This document shows positions 33,136 through 41,477 of a stretch of 64,000 nt of DNA, piece after piece. This stretch comes from JAZDOK01 sp043798715 (lineage in GTDB: Bacteria > Vulcanimicrobiota > JAZDOK01), in assembly GCA_043798715.1 (NCBI GenBank), contig JAZDOK010000016.1:10572-74571 (forward strand), in the 5' to 3' direction. The notes beneath the pieces were generated by a model. It saw only the letters and a list, made by a program, of their open reading frames with translations. It was not told where the DNA came from and did no database searches. The position numbers and the translations under genes were made by a program. Within the stretch, counting starts at the first letter, position 1; every line of letters begins with the position of its first letter.

Positions 33136-34272
33136 ATGGCAAAGTACAAGATCGCGTGGCTCCCCGGAGATGGCATCGGAGTAGAGGTGTTAGAGGCGGC
33201 GAAGATCGTCCTCGACGAAACCTCGCTTGACGCCGAATACATCCACGGCGACATCGGCTGGGAGTTCTGGTGCAAAGAGGGGGACGCCTTTCCCCAGCGG
33301 ACGATTGATCTCCTCAAGAATGTGAACGCCGCCATGTTCGGCGCCATCACCTCCAAACCGGTCAAGAGCGCCGAGGCCGAGCTCATCCCCGAGCTCAAGG
33401 GCCAGGGCCTGATCTATCGCTCGCCCATCGTCCGGATGCGCCAGCTTTTCGATTTGTATATCTGCCTGCGCCCCTGTAAGGCCTACCCGGGCAGCCCCAT
33501 CAATTTCAAGGAAGGGCTCGACCTGGTGATCTTCAGAGAGAACACAGAGGGTCTCTACTCGGGGGTGGAGTTCGCGCCGGTGCCGGAAGAGCTTTCGCAG
33601 ACACTCGCCAGGCTCTCCAAACCCTTCGCGCCCTTCCAGAAACTTGAGGGCGGGGACTATGCCATTACCTGCAAGATAAACACCCGCAAGGGTTCTGAGC
33701 GGATCATCCGCTCCGCATTTGAGTTCACCAGAAAGTTCGGACGCAAAAAGGTCACGGTCATTCACAAGGCCAACGTCGTTAGGGCCACTGAGGGGCTCTT
33801 CCTGGAGACAGCCAAGGAGGTGGCGAAGGATTATCCTGAAATCAGGATGGACGATGCCAATATCGATGCCATCTGCATGTGGCTTCTCAAGAACCCGTTC
33901 AATTATGACGTCCTGGTGGCGACCAACCTCTTCGGCGACATCATCTCAGACCTCTGCGCCCAGATGGTTGGAGGACTCGGTTTCGGCTGTTCGGGTAATA
34001 TCGGAGACAAGCTTGCCGTCTTCGAGCCGACCCACGGCTCGGCTCCAAAATACGCCGGCCAGCACAAGGTGAACCCGATTGCCACCATCCTTGCGGCCAA
34101 GATGATGCTCGAGTGGCTGGGCGAGACGGAAAAGGCCCGTAGGGTCGAGGGGGCGGTGGCGGCCGTGATCAAGGAGGGCAAAGTACGGACCTATGACATG
34201 GGCGGCGCAGCCGGCACTCTGGACATGGCCCGCGCGGTCGCCGAACAGATAGCCCAACCAGTCAAGAATTGA
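33136..34272 (+). CDS. Isocitrate/isopropylmalate dehydrogenase family protein, likely isocitrate dehydrogenase
   Basis: 378 residues with CAAGGAGGCAAGAGC upstream. Beta-decarboxylating dehydrogenase fold: LPGDGIGVEVLEAAKIVLDE, the substrate-Arg region RSPIVRMRQLFDLYICLRPC, the catalytic FRENTEGLYSGVE, the Tyr/Lys pair region and the metal-binding DVLVATNLFGDIISDLCAQM, and HGSAPKYAGQ. These features and the lack of leuCD nearby favour NAD-dependent isocitrate dehydrogenase, but 3-isopropylmalate or homoisocitrate dehydrogenase cannot be excluded. It would supply 2-oxoglutarate for the Kor and Gdh enzymes also in this window. Confidence 0.85.
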   Translation: MAKYKIAWLPGDGIGVEVLEAAKIVLDETSLDAEYIHGDIGWEFWCKEGDAFPQRTIDLLKNVNAAMFGAITSKPVKSAEAELIPELKGQGLIYRSPIVRMRQLFDLYICLRPCKAYPGSPINFKEGLDLVIFRENTEGLYSGVEFAPVPEELSQTLARLSKPFAPFQKLEGGDYAITCKINTRKGSERIIRSAFEFTRKFGRKKVTVIHKANVVRATEGLFLETAKEVAKDYPEIRMDDANIDAICMWLLKNPFNYDVLVATNLFGDIISDLCAQMVGGLGFGCSGNIGDKLAVFEPTHGSAPKYAGQHKVNPIATILAAKMMLEWLGETEKARRVEGAVAAVIKEGKVRTYDMGGAAGTLDMARAVAEQIAQPVKN

Positions 34273-35615
34273 TGATGAATTTCCGAATGCAACGTCTCCT
34301 TTATGCCGTGGTCTTCTGCGCGTTGCTCGTTTTCGCATATCTGCCGGCGCTGGCCGGAGAACCTGCTGAAATTGAGGATCGCCCGGCCTCTTCGCAGGTC
34401 GAGTCGCTTTCTCCCGGAGATATTATTCCGGAAGTTTCGGCGCAGGAGGCGGTCGAAGAATATCGCCGCGGAAGAGAGCAATTCCTCGCGGGGCGTCTTG
34501 AGGATGCTCTTTTATCTTTCCGCCGCGCGAGCGACCTTGATCCCCTTCTGAAAGAAGCCTACATTGGGGCGGGCTGTGCCGAGGACGCGAAAGGAAATTA
34601 TTCGGCTGCCACAGCTTCGTACGAGATGGCCCTGGGCCTCGATTCTAAAGATGTCTCTGCGCTTAATAACATGGGAGTCAGCCTCTTTAATTCCGGCAAG
34701 TTAGAGGAGTCCGGGAAGGCATTCCAGAAGGCTCTGGAGATCAGCCCTTCCGCCGGACTTTACAGCAACCTGGGTGTCGTCAGTCAGCGCCTCCAGAGTT
34801 GGGACGAGGCTTTCGCCTCGTATCAAAAGGCCCGGGAGTTTTCTCCGGAGGATCCGACTCCATTGTACAACATGGCTATCGGGAAAGCCGCTCAGGGACG
34901 GAGCGAGGAGGCCCTGGCTCTTGGTGCCCGACTTCTCGCAAGGGAGCCCGGGAACTCCGGCGGGCATCTGCTCCGCGGGGTTTTTCTCTTCAGACTGGGG
35001 AAAACCAGAGAGGCCCTTGATGAATTACACGAGGCCGTCCGCCTGGATCCCGACAGCTCCGAAGCCAATTACGACCTGGGGATTGCCCTTCTTTTCTCCG
35101 GAAAGAGCGATGAGGCCCAGGTCGCGTTTCAGCGGGCGGTTGAGCTTAAAACGGGTTTTCTGGAAGGGCACCTGGCTCTGGGACAGCTTTTTGGAGATGC
35201 CGGGCGCTATGAGGAGGCGCAAAACGAATACTTCGAGGCGCTCCGACTCAGCCCCGGACGGGACGAGATTCAGATTGGCCTCGGGAACCTCCTGCTCCGA
35301 CAGGGGAAATTGGGAGAAGCAGCTCAGACCTATGCCAGGGTCATCCAGATGAACCCGAAGAACGCTGTCGCTCACAACAACCTGGGTGTCCTTCTCAAGA
35401 GGCAGGAGAGGCCCGATGACGCCATTCGGGAGTTTCAGTCCGCCACGGAAGCCGATCCTGCCTATGCAACGGCCTGGTACAACATGGGCTATTTACTGGA
35501 GGCCAAGGAGAACAGGGCCGGGGCGCTCAAGGCCTTTGAAAATGTTCTCCGGCTGGCCCCCGGGGCGGCCGAAGCCCCCGAGATACGGGTCAAGGTCCAG
35601 GAGCTGAGACAGTAA
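34272..35615 (+). CDS. Exported TPR-repeat protein
   Basis: 447 residues from ATG 34272, overlapping the previous stop (TGATG). The N-terminus is a signal peptide (MMNFRMQRLLYAVVFCALLV, then AYLPALAGEPAE). Residues ~60-440 are about ten tetratricopeptide repeats, for example AYIGAGCAEDAKGNYSAATA and SYEMALGLDSKDVSALNNMG. TPR arrays bind proteins and act as scaffolds; the partner is unknown. It precedes an exported metallopeptidase-like gene. Confidence 0.85.
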   Translation: MMNFRMQRLLYAVVFCALLVFAYLPALAGEPAEIEDRPASSQVESLSPGDIIPEVSAQEAVEEYRRGREQFLAGRLEDALLSFRRASDLDPLLKEAYIGAGCAEDAKGNYSAATASYEMALGLDSKDVSALNNMGVSLFNSGKLEESGKAFQKALEISPSAGLYSNLGVVSQRLQSWDEAFASYQKAREFSPEDPTPLYNMAIGKAAQGRSEEALALGARLLAREPGNSGGHLLRGVFLFRLGKTREALDELHEAVRLDPDSSEANYDLGIALLFSGKSDEAQVAFQRAVELKTGFLEGHLALGQLFGDAGRYEEAQNEYFEALRLSPGRDEIQIGLGNLLLRQGKLGEAAQTYARVIQMNPKNAVAHNNLGVLLKRQERPDDAIREFQSATEADPAYATAWYNMGYLLEAKENRAGALKAFENVLRLAPGAAEAPEIRVKVQELRQ

Positions 35616-35618
35616 CCG

Positions 35619-35640
35619 AAGACCATAGACTATAGACCAG
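35619..35640. repeat. ATAGACC-type intergenic repeat, copy 1
   Basis: AAGACCATAGACTATAGACC is a short tandem array of ATAGACY units between the TPR gene and the metallopeptidase gene. A second copy is at 52683-52704. From memory such strings recur in intergenic DNA of many bacteria. Confidence 0.5.
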
Positions 35641-35655
35641 GAGTTAGGAGAAGTC

Positions 35656-37701
35656 ATGAAAAAATCATCAAACCATTTAGTCCGGGTTGTTTTTTTATTT
35701 CTGCTGATTGCTTTTACGGCGATTCAGGCGGAGGCCGCCTCATTCATTCCGCAGAGCACGGTAAAGGCGGTCAGTACCGCTCTTGTTAAAAAACACGGCG
35801 AGGTCCAGGCCGCGAGGATAGAGCGCTGCGTCCCACTCACGGCCTCCTTCTGGCGGGCGGAAGACGGCGACGCAAAAGCCTTTGAGAATTTCTGTATGAA
35901 TAATTTCACCGCCGATCCCTCGCTCTTGGAGGCGGTCTTCGGCCGCTACGAGAAGAACTTTGAAAGCATCGAGGGCCATTACCTGGCCATACACCGCGCC
36001 GTGATGTGGCCCATAGACGTGGACGAGGGGGAAATTCTGCCGGTGGACCGCCTTTTCGCCGATTATTCTCCACATGCGCATATGGACGACGATTTTTTCA
36101 GGACGAAAATAGCCTTCATGGCGCTTCTCAATTTCCCGCAGTTCACGCTCGAAGAAAAACTCAGGCAGAGCGCTACCTGGTCGCGGGATGAGTGGGCCCG
36201 GGTCCGGCTGGGCGATATCTTTGCGGCCAGGGTTCCCGCGGCAGTGCGCCAGAGGGTAAACACGGCCTACCTTGCAGCCGATGACTACATCAACTCCTAC
36301 AACATATACATGCACTCCCTTCTTGATGCGGAGGGAAGCCGCCCATTTCCCGAAGGTCTCCGCCTTATCTCCCACTGGGGGCTGCGCGATGAGCTTAAGG
36401 CTCTTTATAAAGAGCCAACCGGCCTGCCGAAGCAGAATATGATCGCCTGTGTCATGGAGCGGATCATCCGCCAGGAGATTCCCGGCATTACCATCAATAA
36501 TCCGAAGGTGGACTGGAACCCGGAAAAAAACACTGTCGCCTCAAACGGAAAGTTGATTCCGGCCGTCCGCGAGCCGGATACCCGCTACCGGCGCCTGCTC
36601 GGCGTTTTTCGGGCCGAGAGGAAACTGGATCCCTACTATCCCCAATTCCCCTCCATGATCGCCCGAAAGTTCAACCGGGAGCGGGAGATTCCGGAGAAAC
36701 AGATGGAGCAGCTCCTGGTCTCCGTCCTCTCCTCGCCCACTCTGAAGGAAGTCGGGAAACTCATAGAAAAGCGCCTGGGGCGGCCTCTTCAGCCTTTCGA
36801 TATCTGGTATACCGGCTTTGACACAGGAAAGGCCTTGGATCAGAATGATTTGGACAAGATGGTCCGCGACCGGTATCCGAACGTCCAGGCCTTCCAGAAG
36901 GACCTGCCGAACATACTTATGAAGCTTGGTTTTTCCGGGGAGACGGCCGAATTTTTGAGCGGTAAAATTCAGGTGGACCCGGCCCGGGGCGCCGGCCATG
37001 CGATGGGAGCCGAGATGCGGGGGGACAAGGCTCACCTTCGGACCCGCTTCGGAAAAAACGGGATGGACTACCAGGGCTTCAACGTGGCCTGCCACGAGCT
37101 GGGGCATTGCGTGGAGCAGACCTTTTCACTCTACCGGGTGGACCACACCCTTCTGCAGGGAGTTCCTAACACAGCTTTTACCGAGGCCTTCGCCTTCATA
37201 TTCCAGTCGAAGGACATGGCGGTTCTGGGTCTGCCCCAGGAAAAAGACGCCGTGAAGGAACAACTTGCGGTTCTCAACAACCTCTGGCTCACCTACGAGA
37301 TCTCAGGCGTGGGCCTCCTGGACATGAGGATCTGGCGCTGGATGTATGCCCACCCCGGAGCGACGCCTAAGGAGCTGAAAGAGGCGGTCCTCTCTCTGGC
37401 CAAGGGGGTCTGGAACACCTATTTTGCGCCGGTCATCGGAGTTAAGGACTCGGTGCTTCTGGCCGTGTATTCTCACATAATAGACGCCGGCCTGTACACA
37501 CCGGATTACCCGCTGGGGCACATCATTCAGTTTCAGCTTGAAAGCTACCTGGCCGATAAAAACCTGGCCTCCGAGATGGAGCGCATGTGCGTTCAGGGGA
37601 TGCTCACCCCCAATGCCTGGATGAAAGGGGCGGTCGGCTACGGCATCTCCTCCGAACCGCTCCTTAAGGCGGCCGAAGAGGCCCTCAAGGAGCTGAGGTA
37701 G
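35656..37701 (+). CDS. Exported HExxH metallopeptidase-like protein
   Basis: 681 residues with signal peptide (MKKSSNHLVRVVFLFLLIAF, then QAEAASFIP) after a weak GGAG. A zinc-binding motif HELGH lies at residue ~480 (CHELGHCVEQTF), and a Glu in TEAFAFIF ~25 residues later could be the third ligand, as in gluzincins. The N-terminal ~470 residues, mostly helical, match no family I know; the fold may relate to M3-type oligopeptidases. Activity is inferred. A terminator follows at 37742. Confidence 0.7.
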   Translation: MKKSSNHLVRVVFLFLLIAFTAIQAEAASFIPQSTVKAVSTALVKKHGEVQAARIERCVPLTASFWRAEDGDAKAFENFCMNNFTADPSLLEAVFGRYEKNFESIEGHYLAIHRAVMWPIDVDEGEILPVDRLFADYSPHAHMDDDFFRTKIAFMALLNFPQFTLEEKLRQSATWSRDEWARVRLGDIFAARVPAAVRQRVNTAYLAADDYINSYNIYMHSLLDAEGSRPFPEGLRLISHWGLRDELKALYKEPTGLPKQNMIACVMERIIRQEIPGITINNPKVDWNPEKNTVASNGKLIPAVREPDTRYRRLLGVFRAERKLDPYYPQFPSMIARKFNREREIPEKQMEQLLVSVLSSPTLKEVGKLIEKRLGRPLQPFDIWYTGFDTGKALDQNDLDKMVRDRYPNVQAFQKDLPNILMKLGFSGETAEFLSGKIQVDPARGAGHAMGAEMRGDKAHLRTRFGKNGMDYQGFNVACHELGHCVEQTFSLYRVDHTLLQGVPNTAFTEAFAFIFQSKDMAVLGLPQEKDAVKEQLAVLNNLWLTYEISGVGLLDMRIWRWMYAHPGATPKELKEAVLSLAKGVWNTYFAPVIGVKDSVLLAVYSHIIDAGLYTPDYPLGHIIQFQLESYLADKNLASEMERMCVQGMLTPNAWMKGAVGYGISSEPLLKAAEEALKELR

Positions 37702-37741
37702 CCGGCGGCTGCGACGCCGGGCACACAGTATGAGAATATGA

Positions 37742-37769
37742 AAAGGGAGCGAGGAAACTCGCTCCCTTT
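37742..37769. terminator. Bidirectional intrinsic terminator
   Basis: AAAGGGAGCGAG (37742-37753), GAAA loop, CTCGCTCCCTTT (37758-37769): a perfect 12-bp stem ending in A-T pairs, able to stop the metallopeptidase gene on the plus strand and the convergent minus-strand gene. Confidence 0.85.
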
Positions 37770-37799
37770 AAATTTACAGATAGAATATACCGCTCACTT

Positions 37800-38369
37800 T
37801 TATCCGACGTGAAAGGCGTCCTTGATGTAGTGGACGAATTCCTGCCCGAAGCGGTTGCCGGCCTTCCAGCCATCCTGGAGGCCTTCGGCGGCTCCATGGG
37901 CCAGGCCCTTCATTGAACCGACGGCGGCTCCGGCAATCGTCGGGAGCGAGGCGCCTATGGCGGCCCCGGCAGCAAAGCCTCCAACGGCTCCAATCGGTCC
38001 GGCCATGGAGGCGCCGGCCGCGGCCAGACACAGGCCCGCACTGGCGGCCAGGACCCGCTGCAGGGTGGTGGCGACTCCTTCGTAATCCTTGATAATCTTG
38101 CTTCCCGTCTGGTGACCCTGGCGGACGCCATCCACTGCGCCGTCCACCGAGCCCCGGGCTCCCCGGAAGGCCCCGGCGGCCCCGGCGGTCAGGGTTCCCA
38201 TGACGTATCCACCGATTTTTTCTCCGGTGGTGGGCTTGTCTATTTTTTTAGAAATAGTGGCCCGGTCTTTTATTTCCGGCTGCTTTTCCTTTTCAACGTC
38301 CGGGAGATTTTCTTGTTTTCTGGCGTGGTCGGAAGGTATACCTCCAGAGATTCTGCTGATGTCCGTCAT
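37800..38369 (-). CDS. Glycine/alanine-rich protein, unknown function
   Basis: 189 residues. The first 60 are hydrophilic; residues ~50-175 are Gly- and Ala-rich with GxxxG patterns (GGYVMGTLTAGAAGAFRGAR, MAGPIGAVGGFAAGAAIGAS), long weakly hydrophobic stretches reminiscent of glycine-zipper domains that insert in membranes. It has no signal peptide and no family I recognise. GGAGGTCATG-like complement (AAGGAGGTCATG) gives a good Shine-Dalgarno. Convergent with the metallopeptidase gene and divergent from pdaD. Confidence 0.6.
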   Translation of the reverse strand: MTDISRISGGIPSDHARKQENLPDVEKEKQPEIKDRATISKKIDKPTTGEKIGGYVMGTLTAGAAGAFRGARGSVDGAVDGVRQGHQTGSKIIKDYEGVATTLQRVLAASAGLCLAAAGASMAGPIGAVGGFAAGAAIGASLPTIAGAAVGSMKGLAHGAAEGLQDGWKAGNRFGQEFVHYIKDAFHVG

Positions 38370-38496
38370 GACATGACCTCCTTAACGAAATGCTTCCTCT
38401 AATATTCAATTATAGGAGAGGAAGGTCATCGAGTCAATTAGAGAATGTTAATAAATTGTTAACATATTGTCTTCTTTTCCCTTCTAGAAGTTTGCC

Positions 38497-38525
38497 TTGT
38501 GCAATTGGCTCACCTGTGTTATAAT
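38497..38525 (+). promoter_or_regulatory. Sigma-70-type promoter of pdaD
   Basis: TTGTGC (38497-38502), a 17-base spacer and a perfect TATAAT (38520-38525), 57 bases before the pdaD ATG. The divergent 38370-38581 interval also has the AT-rich palindrome GTTAATAAATTGTTAAC. Confidence 0.7.
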
Positions 38526-38581
38526 CGCCTCCGAAACTTGAGAGATCGAGCTTCCATCTTTTTTTCCAAGGAGGTAGCTGG

Positions 38582-39166
38582 ATGAGCAATATTCTGGTTC
38601 CCAATCGCGTTTTTTTTACCAAGGGTGTCGGCGTCCATAAGGAATGCCTGACCTCTTTTGAGCTGGCCCTCAGGGATGCGGGGATTGCTCCCTACAACCT
38701 GGTGACGGTTTCCAGTATCTATCCCCCCGGCTGCAAGAGGATCTCCCGGGATGAGGGTTTGAAACTCATGACGCCGGGTCAAATAATTTTTACGGTCATG
38801 AGCCGCAACAATACCAACGAGCCGGGCCGTGTGCTGGCTGCCTCAGTTGGCTTGGCGGTTCCGGCGGATCCTGAACAGTACGGCTACCTGTCCGAACACC
38901 ACTCCTACGGCGAGACCGAAAACAAGGCCGGCGATTACGCTGAGGATCTTGCGGCCACCATGCTGGCCAACACCCTGGGAATAGAGTTCGATCCTGACAC
39001 CGCCTGGGATGAGAGGGAACAGATCTTCAAGATGAGCGGCAAGATCGTCAAGAGCCAAAATATCACGCAGTCGGCCCAGGGAAACAGTGACGGTCTCTGG
39101 ACGACCGTTTTGGCGGCGGCGGTTCTAATACTGCCCAACGGGAACGGGCTGGGATTCCCGCAATAA
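38582..39166 (+). CDS. pdaD: Pyruvoyl-dependent arginine decarboxylase
   Basis: 194 residues with CAAGGAGGTAGC upstream. Converts arginine to agmatine, the first step of polyamine formation by this route. The precursor self-cleaves at a Ser to create the pyruvoyl group: the site is LVTVSSIYPPGC with Ser44/Ser45, the second Ser becoming the pyruvoyl N-terminus of the alpha chain. Other family motifs are GVGVHKECLTSFELALRDAG and FTVMSRNNTNEPGR and the Glu in EHHSYGET. Full length for the family. A spermidine-synthase-like gene lies at 45928, but no agmatinase is near. Confidence 0.94.
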   Translation: MSNILVPNRVFFTKGVGVHKECLTSFELALRDAGIAPYNLVTVSSIYPPGCKRISRDEGLKLMTPGQIIFTVMSRNNTNEPGRVLAASVGLAVPADPEQYGYLSEHHSYGETENKAGDYAEDLAATMLANTLGIEFDPDTAWDEREQIFKMSGKIVKSQNITQSAQGNSDGLWTTVLAAAVLILPNGNGLGFPQ

Positions 39167-39191
39167 GTTTTACCTTGCCGGGCCCGGCTCA

Positions 39192-39482
39192 TCAAAAGTG
39201 CTGGATCTCGGTATTCACATTAACAATTTCGACGGCGGGCTCGCTTTCTACGGAAGATATGACTTTCTGAAGGACGCTCTCCACCATGGTTTTGTCCCCG
39301 GAAACGAAAGCGACGCCCAGGACCGACTTCTGCCAGAGATCCTGCTCGGCGACTTCAGCGATGGAGACGTCGAATTTATTCAGGATCCGATCCTTTAGTT
39401 TTTTGACGATGTGCCTCTTTTCCTTGAGTGAATTTGGCCCACTGGAAAGAAAAAGCTCCATCCTCAAAATTCCGACAACCAT
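39192..39482 (-). CDS. ylxP: YlxP/DUF503 family protein
   Basis: 96 residues. The start MVVGILRMELFLSSGPNSLK with KEKRHIVKKLKDRILNKFDV and EVAEQDLWQKSVLGVAFVSGD is the DUF503 family, a small protein often next to infB/rbfA and thought to aid ribosome or translation functions. Its start overlaps the stop of the upstream gene (ATGA), as part of an efp operon on the minus strand. Confidence 0.9.
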   Translation of the reverse strand: MVVGILRMELFLSSGPNSLKEKRHIVKKLKDRILNKFDVSIAEVAEQDLWQKSVLGVAFVSGDKTMVESVLQKVISSVESEPAVEIVNVNTEIQHF

Positions 39483-40150
39483 CAGCCGGAAACCCCAAGG
39501 GCTTTTCGGATCTCCTCCGGGTGCTTTTCAGCCAGGAAGGCGCAGGCGCACTCTGCTTCTTCCCTGGTTTTGCCCAGACCGAAAAAGAGGTGCAAAACTT
39601 TCTGCCCGAAGGGAGAAAGAAAGAGACTGCATCTAAAGCGGGCTTTTTCCCTTTCCGCTGAGAAGTCCGGAAGCCGCCCGGGAGGCTGAAGAACAAGAGT
39701 CAGATCTTTTACCGGGTGGAAAACAAAAAAAATCTTCTTTTCATCGAAGACAATCTCTTCGCTGTGCCCGTCAAGATAAAACTCAAGTTCAAGCTCGACC
39801 GCCTCCTCCATTTCCCGCATGTTTATAAAGTGGTATTCAAGGAGCAGGGCATCCGCTTCGGGCGGAATGAATTGCTGCCGTATGATAGATAGACCGGCTC
39901 CGGGAAAGAAGGAGCTAAGCTCCGCCAGGGATCCCGTAAGAGAAAAATTACCGACCTTTCCGGGGGGCACCTCTGTCCCATTCCGGCTCACTTTTAGATT
40001 AAAGCCCTCAAAACATTTTTCCCCTTTGAAGAACAGGCCGTCCCCCGACTGGAAGGAACCATCCTTTCTTCCGGAAAGTTTGAGGTTTACACCCTTAATA
40101 AGAAAGGGCTCGCTGTTACGGAGCCCTTTTTTAACGCCTTTAACTTTCAA
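39482..40150 (-). CDS. Protein of unknown function in the efp operon
   Basis: 222 residues, TTG start two bases after the efp stop. It has no signal peptide or membrane segment. The centre (IIRQQFIPPEADALLLEYHF, then ELELEFYLDGHSEEIVFDEK) is beta-rich and vaguely like the N-terminal sandwich of glycogen-debranching enzymes, but I do not call it. The C-terminus is helical and Cys-containing (ECACAFLAEKHPEEIRKALG). Tight packing between efp and ylxP suggests a co-expressed housekeeping role. Confidence 0.6.
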   Translation of the reverse strand: MKVKGVKKGLRNSEPFLIKGVNLKLSGRKDGSFQSGDGLFFKGEKCFEGFNLKVSRNGTEVPPGKVGNFSLTGSLAELSSFFPGAGLSIIRQQFIPPEADALLLEYHFINMREMEEAVELELEFYLDGHSEEIVFDEKKIFFVFHPVKDLTLVLQPPGRLPDFSAEREKARFRCSLFLSPFGQKVLHLFFGLGKTREEAECACAFLAEKHPEEIRKALGVSG

Positions 40151-40152
40151 AT

Positions 40153-40710
40153 TTACATCCTTCTCAGGTAGCTTCCGCTCCGGGTGTCAATCTGCAGCAC
40201 GTCGCCTATCTCGATAAAGAGCGGGGCCTGCACCACCGCGCCTGTTTCGAGGGTTGCCGGCTTGGTGCCGCCGGTGGCCGTATCGCCCTTGTACCCCGGA
40301 TCCGTCTGGGTGACCTTGAGTTCCACGAAGTTGGGAAGTTCCACTCCGATGGGGAGATTTTCATGGGTGAGGACGCTTATATTCATGCTCTCCTTGAGCC
40401 ACTTGAAGCCGTCTCCTATCTGCTCGGCGGACAAGGTGAGCTGGTCGAAGTTTTTGTTGTCCATGAAAACATAGTCCGAACCGTTGGAGTACAGATACTG
40501 CATTTCTCTTCTTTCAACGACGGCCCGCTCGATCTTCTCCCCTCCGCGGAAGGTCTTTTCGACGACGTATCCGGTCTTGACGTTTTTAAGTTTGGTGCGC
40601 ACAAAGGCGGAGCCCTTGCCCGGCTTTACGTGCTGAAAATCTACCACTGTCACCAGGTCACCATCAACGACGATGGTGATGCCGGTCCTGAAATCATTGC
40701 TGGATATCAT
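40153..40710 (-). CDS. efp: Elongation factor P
   Basis: 185 residues from ATG 40710, which starts directly with the conserved MISSNDFRTGITI; a longer frame would add an unlike 40-residue extension. EF-P relieves ribosome stalling at polyproline. The three OB-like domains are present, and the modified loop VKPGKGSAFVRTKLKN carries Lys rather than Arg, so an EpmA-like or other lysine modification, or none, is expected. GAGGAGAGGGC gives a Shine-Dalgarno. Head of the efp-unknown-ylxP operon. Confidence 0.96.
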   Translation of the reverse strand: MISSNDFRTGITIVVDGDLVTVVDFQHVKPGKGSAFVRTKLKNVKTGYVVEKTFRGGEKIERAVVERREMQYLYSNGSDYVFMDNKNFDQLTLSAEQIGDGFKWLKESMNISVLTHENLPIGVELPNFVELKVTQTDPGYKGDTATGGTKPATLETGAVVQAPLFIEIGDVLQIDTRSGSYLRRM

Positions 40711-40815
40711 GCCCTCTCCTCCTGCGCGCAATAAAAGTCTTCTTTTATTCGCCCAGATTCGGTGTTTTCCTCCCCGCCCTGGGATAAAGGTGTTTTCAGG
40801 ATGCAGTTCCGCTGA

Positions 40816-40840
40816 AAGAAAAGGCCCCACTTGGGGCCTT
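40816..40840 (-). terminator. Terminator of the RNase P RNA gene
   Basis: On the minus strand AAGGCCCCA pairs with TGGGGCCTT and is followed by TTCTTTC, 12 bases past the 3' end of rnpB. Confidence 0.7.
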
Positions 40841-40851
40841 CACGCATTGAT

Positions 40852-41300
40852 GACAGGGAAGTGGGCCTGTAAGCCGAGTTCTGTTCCCGTCCGGATTTCT
40901 CCGGAAGGACGGCGATCATCTATCTGGGATCTGCATTACTGCACACCTCGTGCGACCACACCCGAGAGACTGCCGGCGGGCAGCCGGCGCAGAATTCTTA
41001 ATTATCAACCAAAAATCCTGCATTCTCTCCTATTTGGTCTTGCTCCGGATGGGGTTTGCCTAGCCGGCAGGTCGCCCTGCCGCTGGTGAGCTCTTACCTC
41101 ACCGTTGCACCCTTGCTCATCGTCCGGGAAATCCCGGCCTGGTGAGCGGTCTTCATTTCTGTGGCACTTTCCCGGGGTCACCCCCGCTGGGCGTTACCCA
41201 GCACCCCGCCCTGTGGAGCTCGGACTTTCCTCAGGCGCCTCCATTCATAGTTTGCCTATCAAACTTCCGCACCCGCGACCACCCGTCCCACTTCCCTGTC
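40852..41300 (-). ncRNA. rnpB: RNase P RNA (type A-like)
   Basis: On the minus strand, about 449 bases. The 5' GACAGGGAAGTGGG and 3' CCCACTTCCCTGTC pair as a long P1 stem. Universal core elements are present: GAGGAAAGTCCGAGCTCCAC near the 5' end (P4 5' half and J3/4), GGGTAACGCCCAGCGGGGG, GCAAACCCCATCCGGAGCAAG-type segment with TAGGCAAACCC, and ACAGAACTCGGCTTACAGG at the 3' end (P4 3' half). It is the catalytic RNA that matures tRNA 5' ends. The ends may be off by a few bases. Confidence 0.95.
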
Positions 41301-41477
41301 AAAGAACATCTCTTCTCCTTCTAATATACGCTTTATGGCTAAAAAAGTCAATTTTCGGGCTTGTTAAATTTAAAGTTTTCTCTTCTTTTAACGCTGATTT
41401 AAGTAAGTTTTTTTTCATGCGAAACCGCTCTTGCCCGGCTGAAGCTCAAGAGGTAGAATGAGGGTCAGAGGATTTTG

